From Solwaraspora sp. WMMD406 (GTDB lineage Bacteria > Actinomycetota > Actinomycetes > Mycobacteriales > Micromonosporaceae), in the NCBI RefSeq assembly GCF_029626025.1, contig NZ_JARUBF010000001.1, positions 4,402,001 through 4,466,000 on the forward strand: a stretch of DNA of 64,000 nucleotides, written 5' to 3'. Of this stretch, positions 22,309-31,195 are shown in pieces. Position 1 is the first letter of the stretch; each line of letters opens with the position of its first letter. The notes below the pieces were generated by a model that was given only the letters and a program-made list of their open reading frames with translations, was not told where the DNA came from and searched no databases. Made by a program: the position numbers and the translations under genes.

Positions 22309-22346
22309 GGGTACGCGGGTGATCGGAACCGGTCGCCCGCGTACCC
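22309..22346 (+). terminator. Strong terminator hairpin after ABC cassette 1
   Basis: Arms of 18 bases (22309-22326 and 22329-22346), of which the outer 11 pair perfectly and the inner part includes two G-U pairs. It is followed by GTTTGTCTGTT, so it resembles a classical intrinsic terminator. It lies about 40 bases after the permease stop. Confidence 0.8.
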
Positions 22347-22359
22347 GTTTGTCTGTTGT

Positions 22360-22382
22360 GGCCGGTGCGTCCCGCACCGGCC
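22360..22382 (+). terminator. Second hairpin of a tandem terminator
   Basis: Perfect 10-bp arms GGCCGGTGCG / CGCACCGGCC around a three-base loop, 13 bases downstream of the first hairpin. Confidence 0.65.
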
Positions 22383-22405
22383 GAACCCGCGCCGGTCCCC
22401 GCCTC

Positions 22406-22421
22406 TCAGGGACAACCCTGA
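22406..22421. promoter_or_regulatory. Dyad upstream of ABC cassette 2
   Basis: TCAGGG-acaa-CCCTGA, a perfect 6-bp dyad, about 145 bases before the second ATPase gene. It shares the CTCAGG core with the dyad ahead of cassette 1, so both may be read by the local response regulator. Confidence 0.45.
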
Positions 22422-22566
22422 CCCGGCATCCGGAGCCACCCGCAGCGAAAGATCCGCGCCCGAGTCGTGCTGCGGGCCGATGGCCGACGGCCGTCGGGCA
22501 CCGAGGATGGGGACACGGCCGTTCCACGGGGGCGGCCGCTGTCAGCCCTGATCCCAAGGAGGACCA

Positions 22567-23337
22567 GTGACCGCGACGGTAGCTGGGCACAATCGGGCCG
22601 CGGCCCGGGCAGTCGACGTGTGGAAGGTGTACGGCACGGGTGAGGCGCAGGTGATCGCCCTGCACGGCGTGAACGTCGACCTCGAACGCGCCCGCTTCAC
22701 CGCCATCATGGGACCGTCCGGCTCCGGCAAATCCACCCTCATGCACTGCCTCGCCGGCCTCGACACCGTCACCCGCGGCACCATCACCATCGGCGACACC
22801 ACCGTCACCGGCCTGCGCGACAAAGGACTCACCACCCTACGCCGCGACAAGATCGGCTTCATCTTCCAACAGTTCAACCTCCTACCCACCCTCACCGCCG
22901 AAGAGAACATCCTCCTCCCCCTGTCCATCGCCGGCCGCAAACCCGACAAAACCTGGTACGACACCGTCATCGACACCGTCGGCCTGCGCGACCGACTCCA
23001 CCACCGCCCCACCCAACTCTCCGGCGGCCAACAACAACGCGTCGCCTGCGCCCGCGCCCTCGTCGCCCGACCCGAGGTCATCTTCGCCGACGAACCCACC
23101 GGCAACCTCGACTCCCACGCCAGCGCCGACGTCCTCGGCTTCCTGCGCGACTCGGTGCGCGACCACCAGCAGACCATCGTCATGGTCACCCACGACCCCG
23201 TCGCCGCCTCCTACGCCGACCGCGTCATCTTCCTCGCCGACGGACACATCGTCACCGAACTCACCGGACCGACCCCGGAGACGGTGCTGGACACCATGAA
23301 GAAGCTGGACACCCCGGCCGTCGAGGCGGTCGTCTGA
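22567..23337 (+). CDS. ABC transporter ATP-binding protein, cassette 2
   Basis: A 256-residue ATPase, in its core almost identical to cassette 1 (same Walker A, Q-loop, signature, Walker B and H-loop). Only the first ~12 and last ~24 residues differ. The start is GTG with AAGGAGGACCA upstream. It overlaps the next permease by TGATG. Its near-identity to cassette 1 contrasts with the clearly diverged permeases, suggesting that the two ATPases are homogenised or interchangeable. Confidence 0.94.
   Translation: MTATVAGHNRAAARAVDVWKVYGTGEAQVIALHGVNVDLERARFTAIMGPSGSGKSTLMHCLAGLDTVTRGTITIGDTTVTGLRDKGLTTLRRDKIGFIFQQFNLLPTLTAEENILLPLSIAGRKPDKTWYDTVIDTVGLRDRLHHRPTQLSGGQQQRVACARALVARPEVIFADEPTGNLDSHASADVLGFLRDSVRDHQQTIVMVTHDPVAASYADRVIFLADGHIVTELTGPTPETVLDTMKKLDTPAVEAVV
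22599..23266 (+). repeat. Copy 2 of the 668-bp near-identical repeat
   Basis: Partner of 18965-19632 in direct orientation; recombination between the copies would remove about 3.6 kb including one whole permease gene. Confidence 0.93.
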
Positions 23338-25886
23338 TGCTGCGCGCCACCCTCAAGAGCCTGCTGTCGCGCAAACTGCGGCTGGTCCTGTCCGGTCTGG
23401 CGGTCGTGCTCGGCGTCATGTTCGTCTCCGGATCCCTGATCCTCACCGACACCCTGGGCCGCACCTTCGACGCGGTGTTCAGCGACGCCTACGCCACCAC
23501 CGACGTCTCGGTCAGCGCCGTACCCAACATCGAGATGACCGAATTCGAAGGCGAACAGGTCGCCGTACCGCTACCGGCCGACCTCGTCGACCAGGTCGCC
23601 ACGGTGCCCGGGGTGGCCGAGGCCGTCGGGGTGACCATCGCCGACGGCGCCCGGGTGATCGGCGACAACGGCAAGGCCCTCACCTCGTTCGGCCCCCCGC
23701 AGCTGGGCGGCAACTGGCTCGGCGAGGACGAGCTGATCCAGCTCCGCGAGGGCCGTGGGCCCACCGCCGACGACGAGATCGCCGTCAACGCCACCGTCGC
23801 CGAGGCCGCCGGGCTGGCGGTCGGCGACCGGGTCGGGGTACTCACCCGCGAACCGAGGCAGGACTTCACCCTGGTCGGCGTCTACGGATACAGCGCAGGA
23901 CGGGACAGCATCGGCGGCGTACAGGAGGTCGCCTTCACCGACGCCACCGCCGCCCGGCTGATGCTCGGCCGCGACGACGTGTACACGAACGTCGTGGTCC
24001 GGGCCGCCGAGGAAACCACCCCCGAAGCGCTCCGCGACGACATCGCCGCCGCACTCGGCACCGGCTATCAGGTCAAGACCGGCGGCGAGCTGGCCGCGGA
24101 AGCGTCCGCCGGCCTCAAGGAAGGCCTCGCCTTCTTCAACAACATCCTGCTCGGCTTCGCCGGGGTGGCCCTGTTCGTCGGCACGTTCCTGATCCTCAAC
24201 ACCTTCTCGATCATCGTCGCGCAGCGCACCCGGGAGCTGGCCCTGGTCCGGGCGATCGGCGGCAGCCGCCGGCAGATGATCGGCGCGGTGCTGCTCGAGG
24301 CGGTCGTCATCGGCCTGGTCGCCTCCGTACTCGGACTGGTCGCCGGCCTCGGCGTCGGCGCGCTGTTGGCATATCTGTTCGGACAGTTCGGCGGCGGCCT
24401 GGACCTGGCGACGATCGGGCTGCCCGCCAGCGCCGTGATCTCCGCGTTCGTCGTCGGCCTGCTGGTCACCGTCGTCGCCGCGGTCCTTCCGGCGGTACGG
24501 GCCTCGCGCATCCCGCCGATCGCCGCGATGCAGGACATCGCCACCCCGGACCGGCCGCTCACCCGGATCACCATCGCCGGCGCGGTGGTCAGCGCCACCG
24601 GCGCCGCCCTGCTGACGTACGGGCTGACCGGTGACGCCGGCGCCAACACCCTGTGGACCATCCTGGCCGGCGTGCTGATCGCGTTCGTCGGCATCGCGCT
24701 GCTCACCCCGTTGATCAGCAAACCGGTCGTCGCCACGATCGGACGGATCTTCTCCTGGTCGGTGCCGGGCAAGCTGGGCAGGCTGAACTCCGGGCGCAAC
24801 CCCCGCCGCACCGCGATCACCGCCGCCGCGCTGATGGTCGGCGTCGCCCTGGTCACCGGCGTCACCGTCATCCTCGACTCGACCAAACAGAGCATCACCA
24901 CGCTGGCCGAGGAGACCATCGCCGCCGACCTGGTCATCTCCGGACCACAGACCGGCCCGAGGATGCCGACCTTCGACCCCGCCGTGCTCGACGCCGCCGC
25001 CGACATCGACGGAGTCGCGCTGGTCGCCGGCACCTACGGCGACACCGCGCGGATCGACGACGAGCGACACTGGGTGACCGCGACCAGCGACATCGCCGCC
25101 CTCACCCGGATCTACCAGGCCGAAACCTCCGCCGGCGTCATCGACACGCTGCCCGACGACGGACTGATCGTCGACTCGGGCACCGCCGCCGACCTCGGAC
25201 TGGGCGTCGGCGACCCGGTCGAGGTGCGCTACTCCCGAGGCGAACCCGTCACCTATACCCTGACCGGCGTCTACGCCGAGTCCGACCTGTTCGGCGGATT
25301 CGTCGTCCCGGTCGACGCCGCCGTCGACTTCGCCATGCCGCAGCCCAGCCAGGGGTACCTGCAGCTGACCCCGGGCACCCCGGTCGAACGGGTGCTCAGC
25401 CAGGTCGAATCCCTCCTGGCCGACTCACCCGAGGTGTCGGTCGCCGACCGGGCCGCCTTCATCGACCAGCAGACCAGCCAGATCGACACCCTCCTGACCA
25501 TGATCCAGATCCTGCTCGCGCTGGCCATCCTGATCGCCGTACTCGGAATCGTGAACACCCTCGCCCTGTCGGTGCTGGAACGTACCCGGGAGCTCGGCCT
25601 GCTGCGGGCGATCGGGCTCAGCCGGGCGCAGACCATGCGGATGGTCACGGTGGAGGCGGTGGTCATCTCGGTCTTCGGCGCGTTGCTCGGCGTCACGGTC
25701 GGCACCGGGCTCGGGGCGGCCGTGGTACGGGCGCTGCGCGACCAGGGCATCACCAGCCTGGTGCTGCCCTGGGACCAGATCGCGGTGCTGCTCGCGCTGG
25801 CCGCCGTGGTCGGTGTCGTCGCCGCTGTGCTGCCGTCGATCCGGGCCGCCCGGCTCGACCTACTCGCCGCGATCGCACACGAGTAG
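23337..25886 (+). CDS. FtsX-like ABC permease, cassette 2
   Basis: An 849-residue permease, the same length as its cassette 1 counterpart and sharing the first ~20 codons closely (RATLKSLLSRKLRLVLSG), but much diverged afterwards. It has an N-terminal anchor, a large extracytoplasmic domain, and two FtsX domains with coupling motifs RELALVRAIGGS and RELGLLRAIGLS. The ATG overlaps the ATPase stop. Probably a paralogue with different substrate range, under the same two-component pair. Confidence 0.92.
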   Translation: MLRATLKSLLSRKLRLVLSGLAVVLGVMFVSGSLILTDTLGRTFDAVFSDAYATTDVSVSAVPNIEMTEFEGEQVAVPLPADLVDQVATVPGVAEAVGVTIADGARVIGDNGKALTSFGPPQLGGNWLGEDELIQLREGRGPTADDEIAVNATVAEAAGLAVGDRVGVLTREPRQDFTLVGVYGYSAGRDSIGGVQEVAFTDATAARLMLGRDDVYTNVVVRAAEETTPEALRDDIAAALGTGYQVKTGGELAAEASAGLKEGLAFFNNILLGFAGVALFVGTFLILNTFSIIVAQRTRELALVRAIGGSRRQMIGAVLLEAVVIGLVASVLGLVAGLGVGALLAYLFGQFGGGLDLATIGLPASAVISAFVVGLLVTVVAAVLPAVRASRIPPIAAMQDIATPDRPLTRITIAGAVVSATGAALLTYGLTGDAGANTLWTILAGVLIAFVGIALLTPLISKPVVATIGRIFSWSVPGKLGRLNSGRNPRRTAITAAALMVGVALVTGVTVILDSTKQSITTLAEETIAADLVISGPQTGPRMPTFDPAVLDAAADIDGVALVAGTYGDTARIDDERHWVTATSDIAALTRIYQAETSAGVIDTLPDDGLIVDSGTAADLGLGVGDPVEVRYSRGEPVTYTLTGVYAESDLFGGFVVPVDAAVDFAMPQPSQGYLQLTPGTPVERVLSQVESLLADSPEVSVADRAAFIDQQTSQIDTLLTMIQILLALAILIAVLGIVNTLALSVLERTRELGLLRAIGLSRAQTMRMVTVEAVVISVFGALLGVTVGTGLGAAVVRALRDQGITSLVLPWDQIAVLLALAAVVGVVAAVLPSIRAARLDLLAAIAHE

Positions 25887-25910
25887 TCCATCGCCGGTGC
25901 CGGCGTCCAG

Positions 25911-25926
25911 CCGGTCCCGGGACCGG
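25911..25926. terminator. Palindrome between convergent genes
   Basis: CCGGTCCCGGGACCGG is a perfect 16-bp palindrome in a wider CCGG-rich stretch between the permease and the HAD gene. It is a plausible bidirectional terminator, though a hairpin from it would have little loop. Confidence 0.45.
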
Positions 25927-25994
25927 TGCCAGGTCGGTCCCGGTGCCGGGTCAGGGCCGGCGAGGGGTCGGCCGTAGGTCCGCGAACCCGTGGC

Positions 25995-26732
25995 CTACGG
26001 CCGGCCGGCGACCAACCGCTGGTCCGGGTGCGCCACGGCCGACCGTTGACCGAGGTGTCCGGCGGACAGCGCCTCCCGGTGCACGGCGACCAAGGTCGCC
26101 GTGGTCACCCCGACGAGAGAGTCCCGTACGTGCACACCGGGCGGCACCGTCAGCGCCACCTCGGCCGGTACGGCGAGCACCGCGACCCGCGCCGCGTAGG
26201 CGCTGGCCACCCCGGCCGGCGAGTCCTCGACCGCCACGCACTCCCGGGGCGCGACGCCGAGGGCGGCGGTGGCGCTCAGGTACGGCGCCGGATCGGGCTT
26301 GGTGGCGCTGACCTCGTCGCCGCAGACCACCACGTCGAAGTTGTGCCGGCCCAACGACCGTAGGGCGATGTCCACCAACGGACGCTCGGTCGAGGTCACC
26401 AGGGCCGTCCGGAACCCGTCCGACCGCACCGCACGCAGTAGGTCCTCGGCGCCGGGTCGCCACGGCAGGCCGGCACCGAACAACTGGGCGACCCGCCGGG
26501 TCACCCAGTCGGCGCCGGTCCGTGGGTCCCGCCACGGCTGGTCAAGGTCGTCGTGCAACAGACGCATCGTGGTGGCCAGGTCCGATCCGACCATCGCCAA
26601 CCGAGCGGTGGCCGACAACCGGCCGCCGTAACGCTCCGCCAACTCGCGCAGCGCCACATCCCAGAGCTTTTCGCTGTCGATCAAGGTGCCGTCCATGTCG
26701 AACAGCACCGCGGCCGGACCGGTGGTGGTCAG
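25995..26732 (-). CDS. HAD-superfamily phosphatase/phosphoglucomutase-like hydrolase
   Basis: About 245 residues. Motif I is LFDMDGTLIDSE (nucleophile and acid/base Asp), motif II LVTST, motif III Lys in KPDPAPYL, motif IV VAVEDSPAGVASA. The cap domain is the small helical beta-phosphoglucomutase type. Substrate probably a sugar phosphate or similar, not determinable. Start: a CTG at 26732 has GGGAGG five bases upstream, whereas the GTG at 26708 has no ribosome binding site and would leave motif I almost at the N-terminus. I favour the CTG. Confidence 0.85.
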   Translation of the reverse strand: MTTTGPAAVLFDMDGTLIDSEKLWDVALRELAERYGGRLSATARLAMVGSDLATTMRLLHDDLDQPWRDPRTGADWVTRRVAQLFGAGLPWRPGAEDLLRAVRSDGFRTALVTSTERPLVDIALRSLGRHNFDVVVCGDEVSATKPDPAPYLSATAALGVAPRECVAVEDSPAGVASAYAARVAVLAVPAEVALTVPPGVHVRDSLVGVTTATLVAVHREALSAGHLGQRSAVAHPDQRLVAGRP

Positions 26733-26870
26733 TGGAACCTCCCGAGGCGGTGCCGATACGTACCGCCTCGATCCTGCCCGACCAGCGCCGACGGGGCCAA
26801 CCCCGCGCGGACGTGGCCGGCCACACAGGGCCCGCCGGACGGCCGGGCGCCGGGCGCCGGAGCGGCGGGA

Positions 26871-27794
26871 TCAGTTGTACGGCATCGTCGGGAACCAGCC
26901 GACCCCGAAGATCGCCGGAACCCGCACCACCCAGTAGACGACGGTGAACACCCCCAACGCCACCAGCAACGAGCCGGTGATCGCCATAGTGCGCAGCGGA
27001 TCACCGCTGAGCCAGCGCAGGAAACCACCCCGGCTGACCATGATCAGCACCGCGAACAGCGCGGTCACGATCACGATGTTGCCCAGTGACTGGAGGACGA
27101 ACGCCGCCGACCCGTACAACGGGTTACCGGTGTCGACCGCCCAGTGGAACAGCTTGTTGAACAACGGGTACGGCCGGCCGATCAGGAACCCGCCGATCAG
27201 CGCGCCGAGCGTGACCACCCGGGCGACGGGACGTTCGGCGAACGGATCCGGCAGCACCCGCAGCGCGGCCAGACCAAGGTACGTCAGGGCCAGACCGATC
27301 ACCCCGAAGACCACGGACGACTGGATGATCCGTACCGGCATGCCGCCGACCGTGTCGGTGGACAGCTGCGGCAACGCGTCACCGATCAGGACCCCGACGA
27401 AGCCGTACACCGCCGAGACCGACACCATGCCGAGGGTCAGCCAGCCGACCGGACGCACCAGCATCCGCAGCGTGGAGTGCTGCCGACCGCCGGCCTGACT
27501 CATCGGCCCGACCGACGCGGCCATCGCGATGTTGCAGGCCGTGAACGTGCCGGCCAGACCGGAGACGAAGGCGAACAGCAGACCGGCGGCGGTACCAGCG
27601 ATCGCCGTGTCGCGGGCGTCCCGGCCAAGCAGCGCGTTGGCGACGTTGTCCCCGATCACCGCGTCGACGAAGTGGTACGACCACAGGATGGACAACAGCA
27701 CACCGGCGGCCACGCTCCAACCGATGATCCGTCCGGTTCGGGGCGGCCGTACCGGCACCGATAGACGCGGCTCCGCTGTCCGTAGTTCGCTCAT
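26871..27794 (-). CDS. Polytopic membrane protein of unknown function
   Basis: A 307-residue protein with about seven hydrophobic helices (for example IIGWSVAAGVLLSILWSYHF, GTAAGLLFAFVSGLAGTF, FGVIGLALTYLGLAAL, IVIVTALFAVLIMV). A single Cys sits in GLAGTFTACNIAMAASVGP. The glycine-rich loop and overall plan recall DsbD/CcdA-type membrane proteins, but the paired cysteines of that family are not seen, so I do not assign it. AGGTGA precedes the ATG. Gene order with the zinc peptidase upstream gives no clear role. Confidence 0.75.
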   Translation of the reverse strand: MSELRTAEPRLSVPVRPPRTGRIIGWSVAAGVLLSILWSYHFVDAVIGDNVANALLGRDARDTAIAGTAAGLLFAFVSGLAGTFTACNIAMAASVGPMSQAGGRQHSTLRMLVRPVGWLTLGMVSVSAVYGFVGVLIGDALPQLSTDTVGGMPVRIIQSSVVFGVIGLALTYLGLAALRVLPDPFAERPVARVVTLGALIGGFLIGRPYPLFNKLFHWAVDTGNPLYGSAAFVLQSLGNIVIVTALFAVLIMVSRGGFLRWLSGDPLRTMAITGSLLVALGVFTVVYWVVRVPAIFGVGWFPTMPYN

Positions 27795-27965
27795 GACCGT
27801 TCACCTCGCGAATCCATCGCACGCCGTCGATAGGCAGTGTCACACGGACACCCACGGGATCGTTCTTCGACGATGCCGGAAGGGTTCTTCGTACGTGCGG
27901 GATCGGCGACGAGCAGCGGTCACGACCGGGCACGATCCATCGCGATCGGACCCGAGCCGGACCCG

Positions 27966-28727
27966 TCAGCTCAGGTCACAGCCGGCCAGGGAACCGTCGT
28001 AGCCCCGGAAGAAGGCGGCGATCCGCTGGTCGGCGGTGCCGTGCGAGCCTTCCTCGAACCACGGCTGGTTCGGATCGTCCGCGACCGCTTCGAGACCGAG
28101 TCGGAACTCCTCCAGATCGCCGTCGTCGAGCCGCAGCGCGCCGTCGCGCACCGAGTCACCCAGGTAAGCGCCGGCCAGGCAGTCGGCGGCCAGTTCACGC
28201 TGGATGCTGAAGGAGTAGTCCAGCTCCAACCGGACTTGGATGCCGTGCGCGTACTCGTGCCCGATCAGGTAGAACAGGAAGGAATCCCCCACCGCCTGGA
28301 AAACGGTGAAGGCCCAGTTGGCGTCGTAGGCGATGAACTCGGTGCCCCCCGCGAGGCAATAGACGGCATTGTTGCGGGGGATCAACTGGTCGCCGCAACT
28401 GACCTCTCCGTCGCGGTAGTAGGGAATGGTCCGGCCGATCGGCTGGAACTCGGCGCCGAACCCGGCGAACCGCTGTGACCAGTACTGATCCGCCAGCCTC
28501 TCGGCACCTTCGATGTCCTGCTCGAACTCCTCCACCGTGTCGGTGCCCTCCAGCAGGTCCTCGCCGTCGGCCCGGGTGGGCTCCGCGCCCGGCGCCGCCG
28601 GCTGGTTCGGCTCCCCCTGCTCCCCACCGGGCAGTGGCGCGACCGCGCACGCACCGGCGGCGACCACGGCGACGCAGAGTGCCGCCAGTCGGGCCGGACT
28701 CCAGCGGCGGTCACCGGGCTGGTCCAT
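27966..28727 (-). CDS. YpfJ-like putative neutral zinc metallopeptidase
   Basis: A 253-residue exported protein. The N-terminus ARLAALCVAVVAAGACAVAP is a signal peptide with a possible lipobox (AGAC). The zinc site is GHEYAHGIQ (HExxH), with a downstream ELAADCLAG carrying the likely third ligand. NAVYCLAGGTEFIAYD and DGDLEEFR also fit the family. The ATG at 28727 has GAGGAGG upstream; the longer reading adds only a 16-residue shadow. The function of this family is poorly defined. Confidence 0.85.
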   Translation of the reverse strand: MDQPGDRRWSPARLAALCVAVVAAGACAVAPLPGGEQGEPNQPAAPGAEPTRADGEDLLEGTDTVEEFEQDIEGAERLADQYWSQRFAGFGAEFQPIGRTIPYYRDGEVSCGDQLIPRNNAVYCLAGGTEFIAYDANWAFTVFQAVGDSFLFYLIGHEYAHGIQVRLELDYSFSIQRELAADCLAGAYLGDSVRDGALRLDDGDLEEFRLGLEAVADDPNQPWFEEGSHGTADQRIAAFFRGYDGSLAGCDLS

Positions 28728-29029
28728 GCCATCCTCCTCGGACAACGGTGGGGACGTCACACGCGAGCGCCCCACGCGTGTCCGTGCCAGACATGCTGCC
28801 TCAGTCGCGCAACACGCATCCCGGCGGCCAGCGGATCATCGCCGCTGGGGAGCGCGGCGGAAAGGCGGACGTCGTCGTGACCGGGAACGCGGCGCGGCCA
28901 CCGGGCCGAGTCGCGCCACGGCACGTAGGCTGACAGAGTGAGGCACGACAACCAGCACGCTACCGGACATCGCCCACCTGTCGGCACCACTCGGTGTGGA
29001 CGACCGAGCATGCCGGGCGAGGAGACGCT
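28728..29029. other. Divergent intergenic region
   Basis: About 300 bases between the zinc peptidase and the PAC2 gene. It contains a 7-bp dyad ACACGCG-(9)-CGCGTGT near the peptidase start and a plus-strand TAGGCT hexamer at 28926-28931 that could be a -10 for the PAC2 gene with a ~90-base leader. No gene is seen. Confidence 0.5.
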
Positions 29030-29899
29030 GTGACCGAGTTCGACGGTCTGCCGGTGCTGCGCTCGCCGGTGGCCATCGCCGCTTTCGAGGGCTGGAACGA
29101 CGCCGCGGACGCCTCGACCGCCGCGGTGGAACATCTGGAGGAGGTCTGGCAGGCCCGGGAGGTCGCCGCCCTGGACCCCGAGGAGTTCTATGACTTCCAG
29201 GTGAGCCGCCCGACGGTGACGATGGCCGGCGGGGAGACCCGCCGGATCGAGTGGCCGGGCACCCGCTTCATGGTCGCCAGCCCGGACGGCACCGACCGCG
29301 ACGTCGTCCTGATCCGGGGAATCGAGCCGAGCATGCGCTGGCGCACCTTCTGCGAGCAGGTGCTGGAGCTCTGCCACAGCCTGGAGGTCAACCGGGTGGT
29401 GCTGCTCGGTGCCCTGCTGGCCGATGTGCCCTACACCCGGCCGTTGCCGATCAGCGGCACCGCGTCGGACAAGGAGGCGGCCGAGCGCTTCCAACTCGTC
29501 CCCACCCGCTACGACGGGCCGACCGGCATCGTCGGAGTGCTCCAGGACGCCTGCACCAAGGCCGAGGTGGATGCCGTGTCGTTCTGGGTCCATGTGCCGC
29601 ACTACGCCAACAACCCGCCGTGCCCGAAAGCCACCCTGGCGCTGCTGCACCGGGTGGAGGAGGTGCTGGACCTGCCGGTACCGATGGCGGACATGGCCGA
29701 AGAGGCGGCCAAGTGGGAGGCCCGGGTTCGTACCGCCGCCGAGCAGGACGCCGAACTCGGCGAGTACGTCCGGGAGTTGGAGGAGCGTGTCGGTGACGCC
29801 GGCATCCAGCCGTTGACCGGAGACGAGATCGCCCAGGAATTCGAGAAGTATCTGCGACGGCGCGGTGGATCCGCAGGTCCGACGGCCGGTTCTTGGTGA
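29030..29899 (+). CDS. PAC2-family protein
   Basis: A 289-residue protein of the proteasome-assembly-chaperone 2 superfamily, similar in character to Rv2125 of M. tuberculosis, which is also near the proteasome genes. Conserved segments are AAFEGWNDAADASTAAVEHL, VVLIRGIEPSMRWRTF, VVLLGALLADVPYTRP and FWVHVPHYANNPPCPKATL. The C-terminal ~55 residues are a helical arm. GTG start with GCGAGGAGA upstream. A role in bacterial proteasome assembly has not been shown; the family name derives from eukaryotic homologues. Confidence 0.87.
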   Translation: MTEFDGLPVLRSPVAIAAFEGWNDAADASTAAVEHLEEVWQAREVAALDPEEFYDFQVSRPTVTMAGGETRRIEWPGTRFMVASPDGTDRDVVLIRGIEPSMRWRTFCEQVLELCHSLEVNRVVLLGALLADVPYTRPLPISGTASDKEAAERFQLVPTRYDGPTGIVGVLQDACTKAEVDAVSFWVHVPHYANNPPCPKATLALLHRVEEVLDLPVPMADMAEEAAKWEARVRTAAEQDAELGEYVRELEERVGDAGIQPLTGDEIAQEFEKYLRRRGGSAGPTAGSW

Positions 29900-29983
29900 G
29901 CTGCCGGACAGCCGGGCGGCATCGTTCTATCGGCTAACTGACAGCTCCGTCAGCGTCTCTCGCGGCACCAGGAAAATGTCCGG

Positions 29984-31006
29984 ATGCTAACCCCCACCCC
30001 TCTTATGCGTCTGGTGACCGGTTTCTGGAGCTTCAAGACTCTCGCGGCCGCCGTCGAGCTGGACCTGTTCACCCGGCTGGCCGGTGGCCGAACCATCACC
30101 GTCGAACAACTCTGCACCGAGTACGGACTCGCCGAGCGGCCGGCCGACACGTTGCTCGCTGCCTGCGCGTCGCTTGAGCTGTTGGTCAAGGAGCCAGGTG
30201 CGGCCGGCTACCGTAACTCCCCGATCGCCGAGGAGTTCCTGGTGGTCGGCCGGCCGTACTACTTCGGCGGGCAGGTGCGCTACTGCGACGAACGGACCTA
30301 CCTGCCGTGGCATCGCATCGGTGAGGCGCTGCGGACCGACCGGCCGCTGACCTGGAATCCGGACACTCAGGGGTCGGTGTTCTCCGACGTGGACCCGCAG
30401 ATGCTCGGGCTGTTCTGGGAAGCGATGTACGCGGCCTCGATCTTCACGGCGCGCGCACTCGGGGGAGCGTACGACTTCGGCGCGCATCAGCGGCTGCTCG
30501 ACGTCGGGGGTGGCTCGGGCGCGTATCCGATCGAACTCTGCCGGCGGTTCCCGGCCCTGCGGGCAAGCGTGTACGACCTGCCACACGTCGTGCCGATCGC
30601 GGCGGAAAAGGTCAAGGCGGCCGGACTGACCGAACGCATCGACACCATCGCCGGCGACTTCTTCACCGATGAAACCCTGCCGCTCGGCTACGACGTGATG
30701 CTGCTCAGCATGATCCTGCACGACTGGGACGAACCGACCAACCGGCGGTTGCTCGACCGCTGCCATGCCGCTCTCCCCTCCGGCGGGATCGTGGTGATCT
30801 CCGAGCTGCTGTTGAACCCGGACCGCACCGGACCGCCGGAGGCTGCGCTGATGGGCATGAACATGCTGGTGGAGACCGCTGGCGGCCGGAACTACTCGGA
30901 GACGGAATACGCCGACTGGCTGGCCGACGCCGGCTTCGGATCGATCCGTACGGTGATCTTCGACGCGCCAGGCGCGAACGGGGCGTTGATCGCGCGCAAA
31001 CGCTGA
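29984..31006 (+). CDS. SAM-dependent O-methyltransferase (acetylserotonin/hydroxyneurosporene OMT type)
   Basis: A 340-residue enzyme with an N-terminal winged-helix dimerisation domain (ELDLFTRLAGGRTITVEQL) and a C-terminal class I domain: LLDVGGGSGAYPIEL (SAM), MILHDWDEPTNRRLL with the catalytic His, and VISELLLNPDRTG. Such enzymes methylate hydroxyls of small aromatic or polyketide molecules. No biosynthetic cluster surrounds it, so the substrate is open. A GntR gene follows 190 bases later on the same strand. Confidence 0.88.
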   Translation: MLTPTPLMRLVTGFWSFKTLAAAVELDLFTRLAGGRTITVEQLCTEYGLAERPADTLLAACASLELLVKEPGAAGYRNSPIAEEFLVVGRPYYFGGQVRYCDERTYLPWHRIGEALRTDRPLTWNPDTQGSVFSDVDPQMLGLFWEAMYAASIFTARALGGAYDFGAHQRLLDVGGGSGAYPIELCRRFPALRASVYDLPHVVPIAAEKVKAAGLTERIDTIAGDFFTDETLPLGYDVMLLSMILHDWDEPTNRRLLDRCHAALPSGGIVVISELLLNPDRTGPPEAALMGMNMLVETAGGRNYSETEYADWLADAGFGSIRTVIFDAPGANGALIARKR

Positions 31007-31162
31007 TCACAGCTGACCGCTGCGCTGGTCGTCACGACGCAGCGGTTCTCATCGGTGTGGCCGGGTCAGACCCGGTGGCATGGCTTTCTGGTGCGGTTTG
31101 TCCACGGGTGGTGGGTCGAGAGAGGGTGCCCGAAGTGGGACTGGACACGACGTCTACAACGT

Positions 31163-31176
31163 CCTAGGATGCTAGG
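31163..31176. promoter_or_regulatory. Candidate GntR operator
   Basis: CCTAG-GATG-CTAGG, a perfect 5-bp dyad 20 bases ahead of the GntR start codon. It contains CCTAGG, which also occurs in the leader of the LPMO gene downstream. Confidence 0.4.
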
Positions 31177-31195
31177 TGTCATTGAAGGGGGCGGA

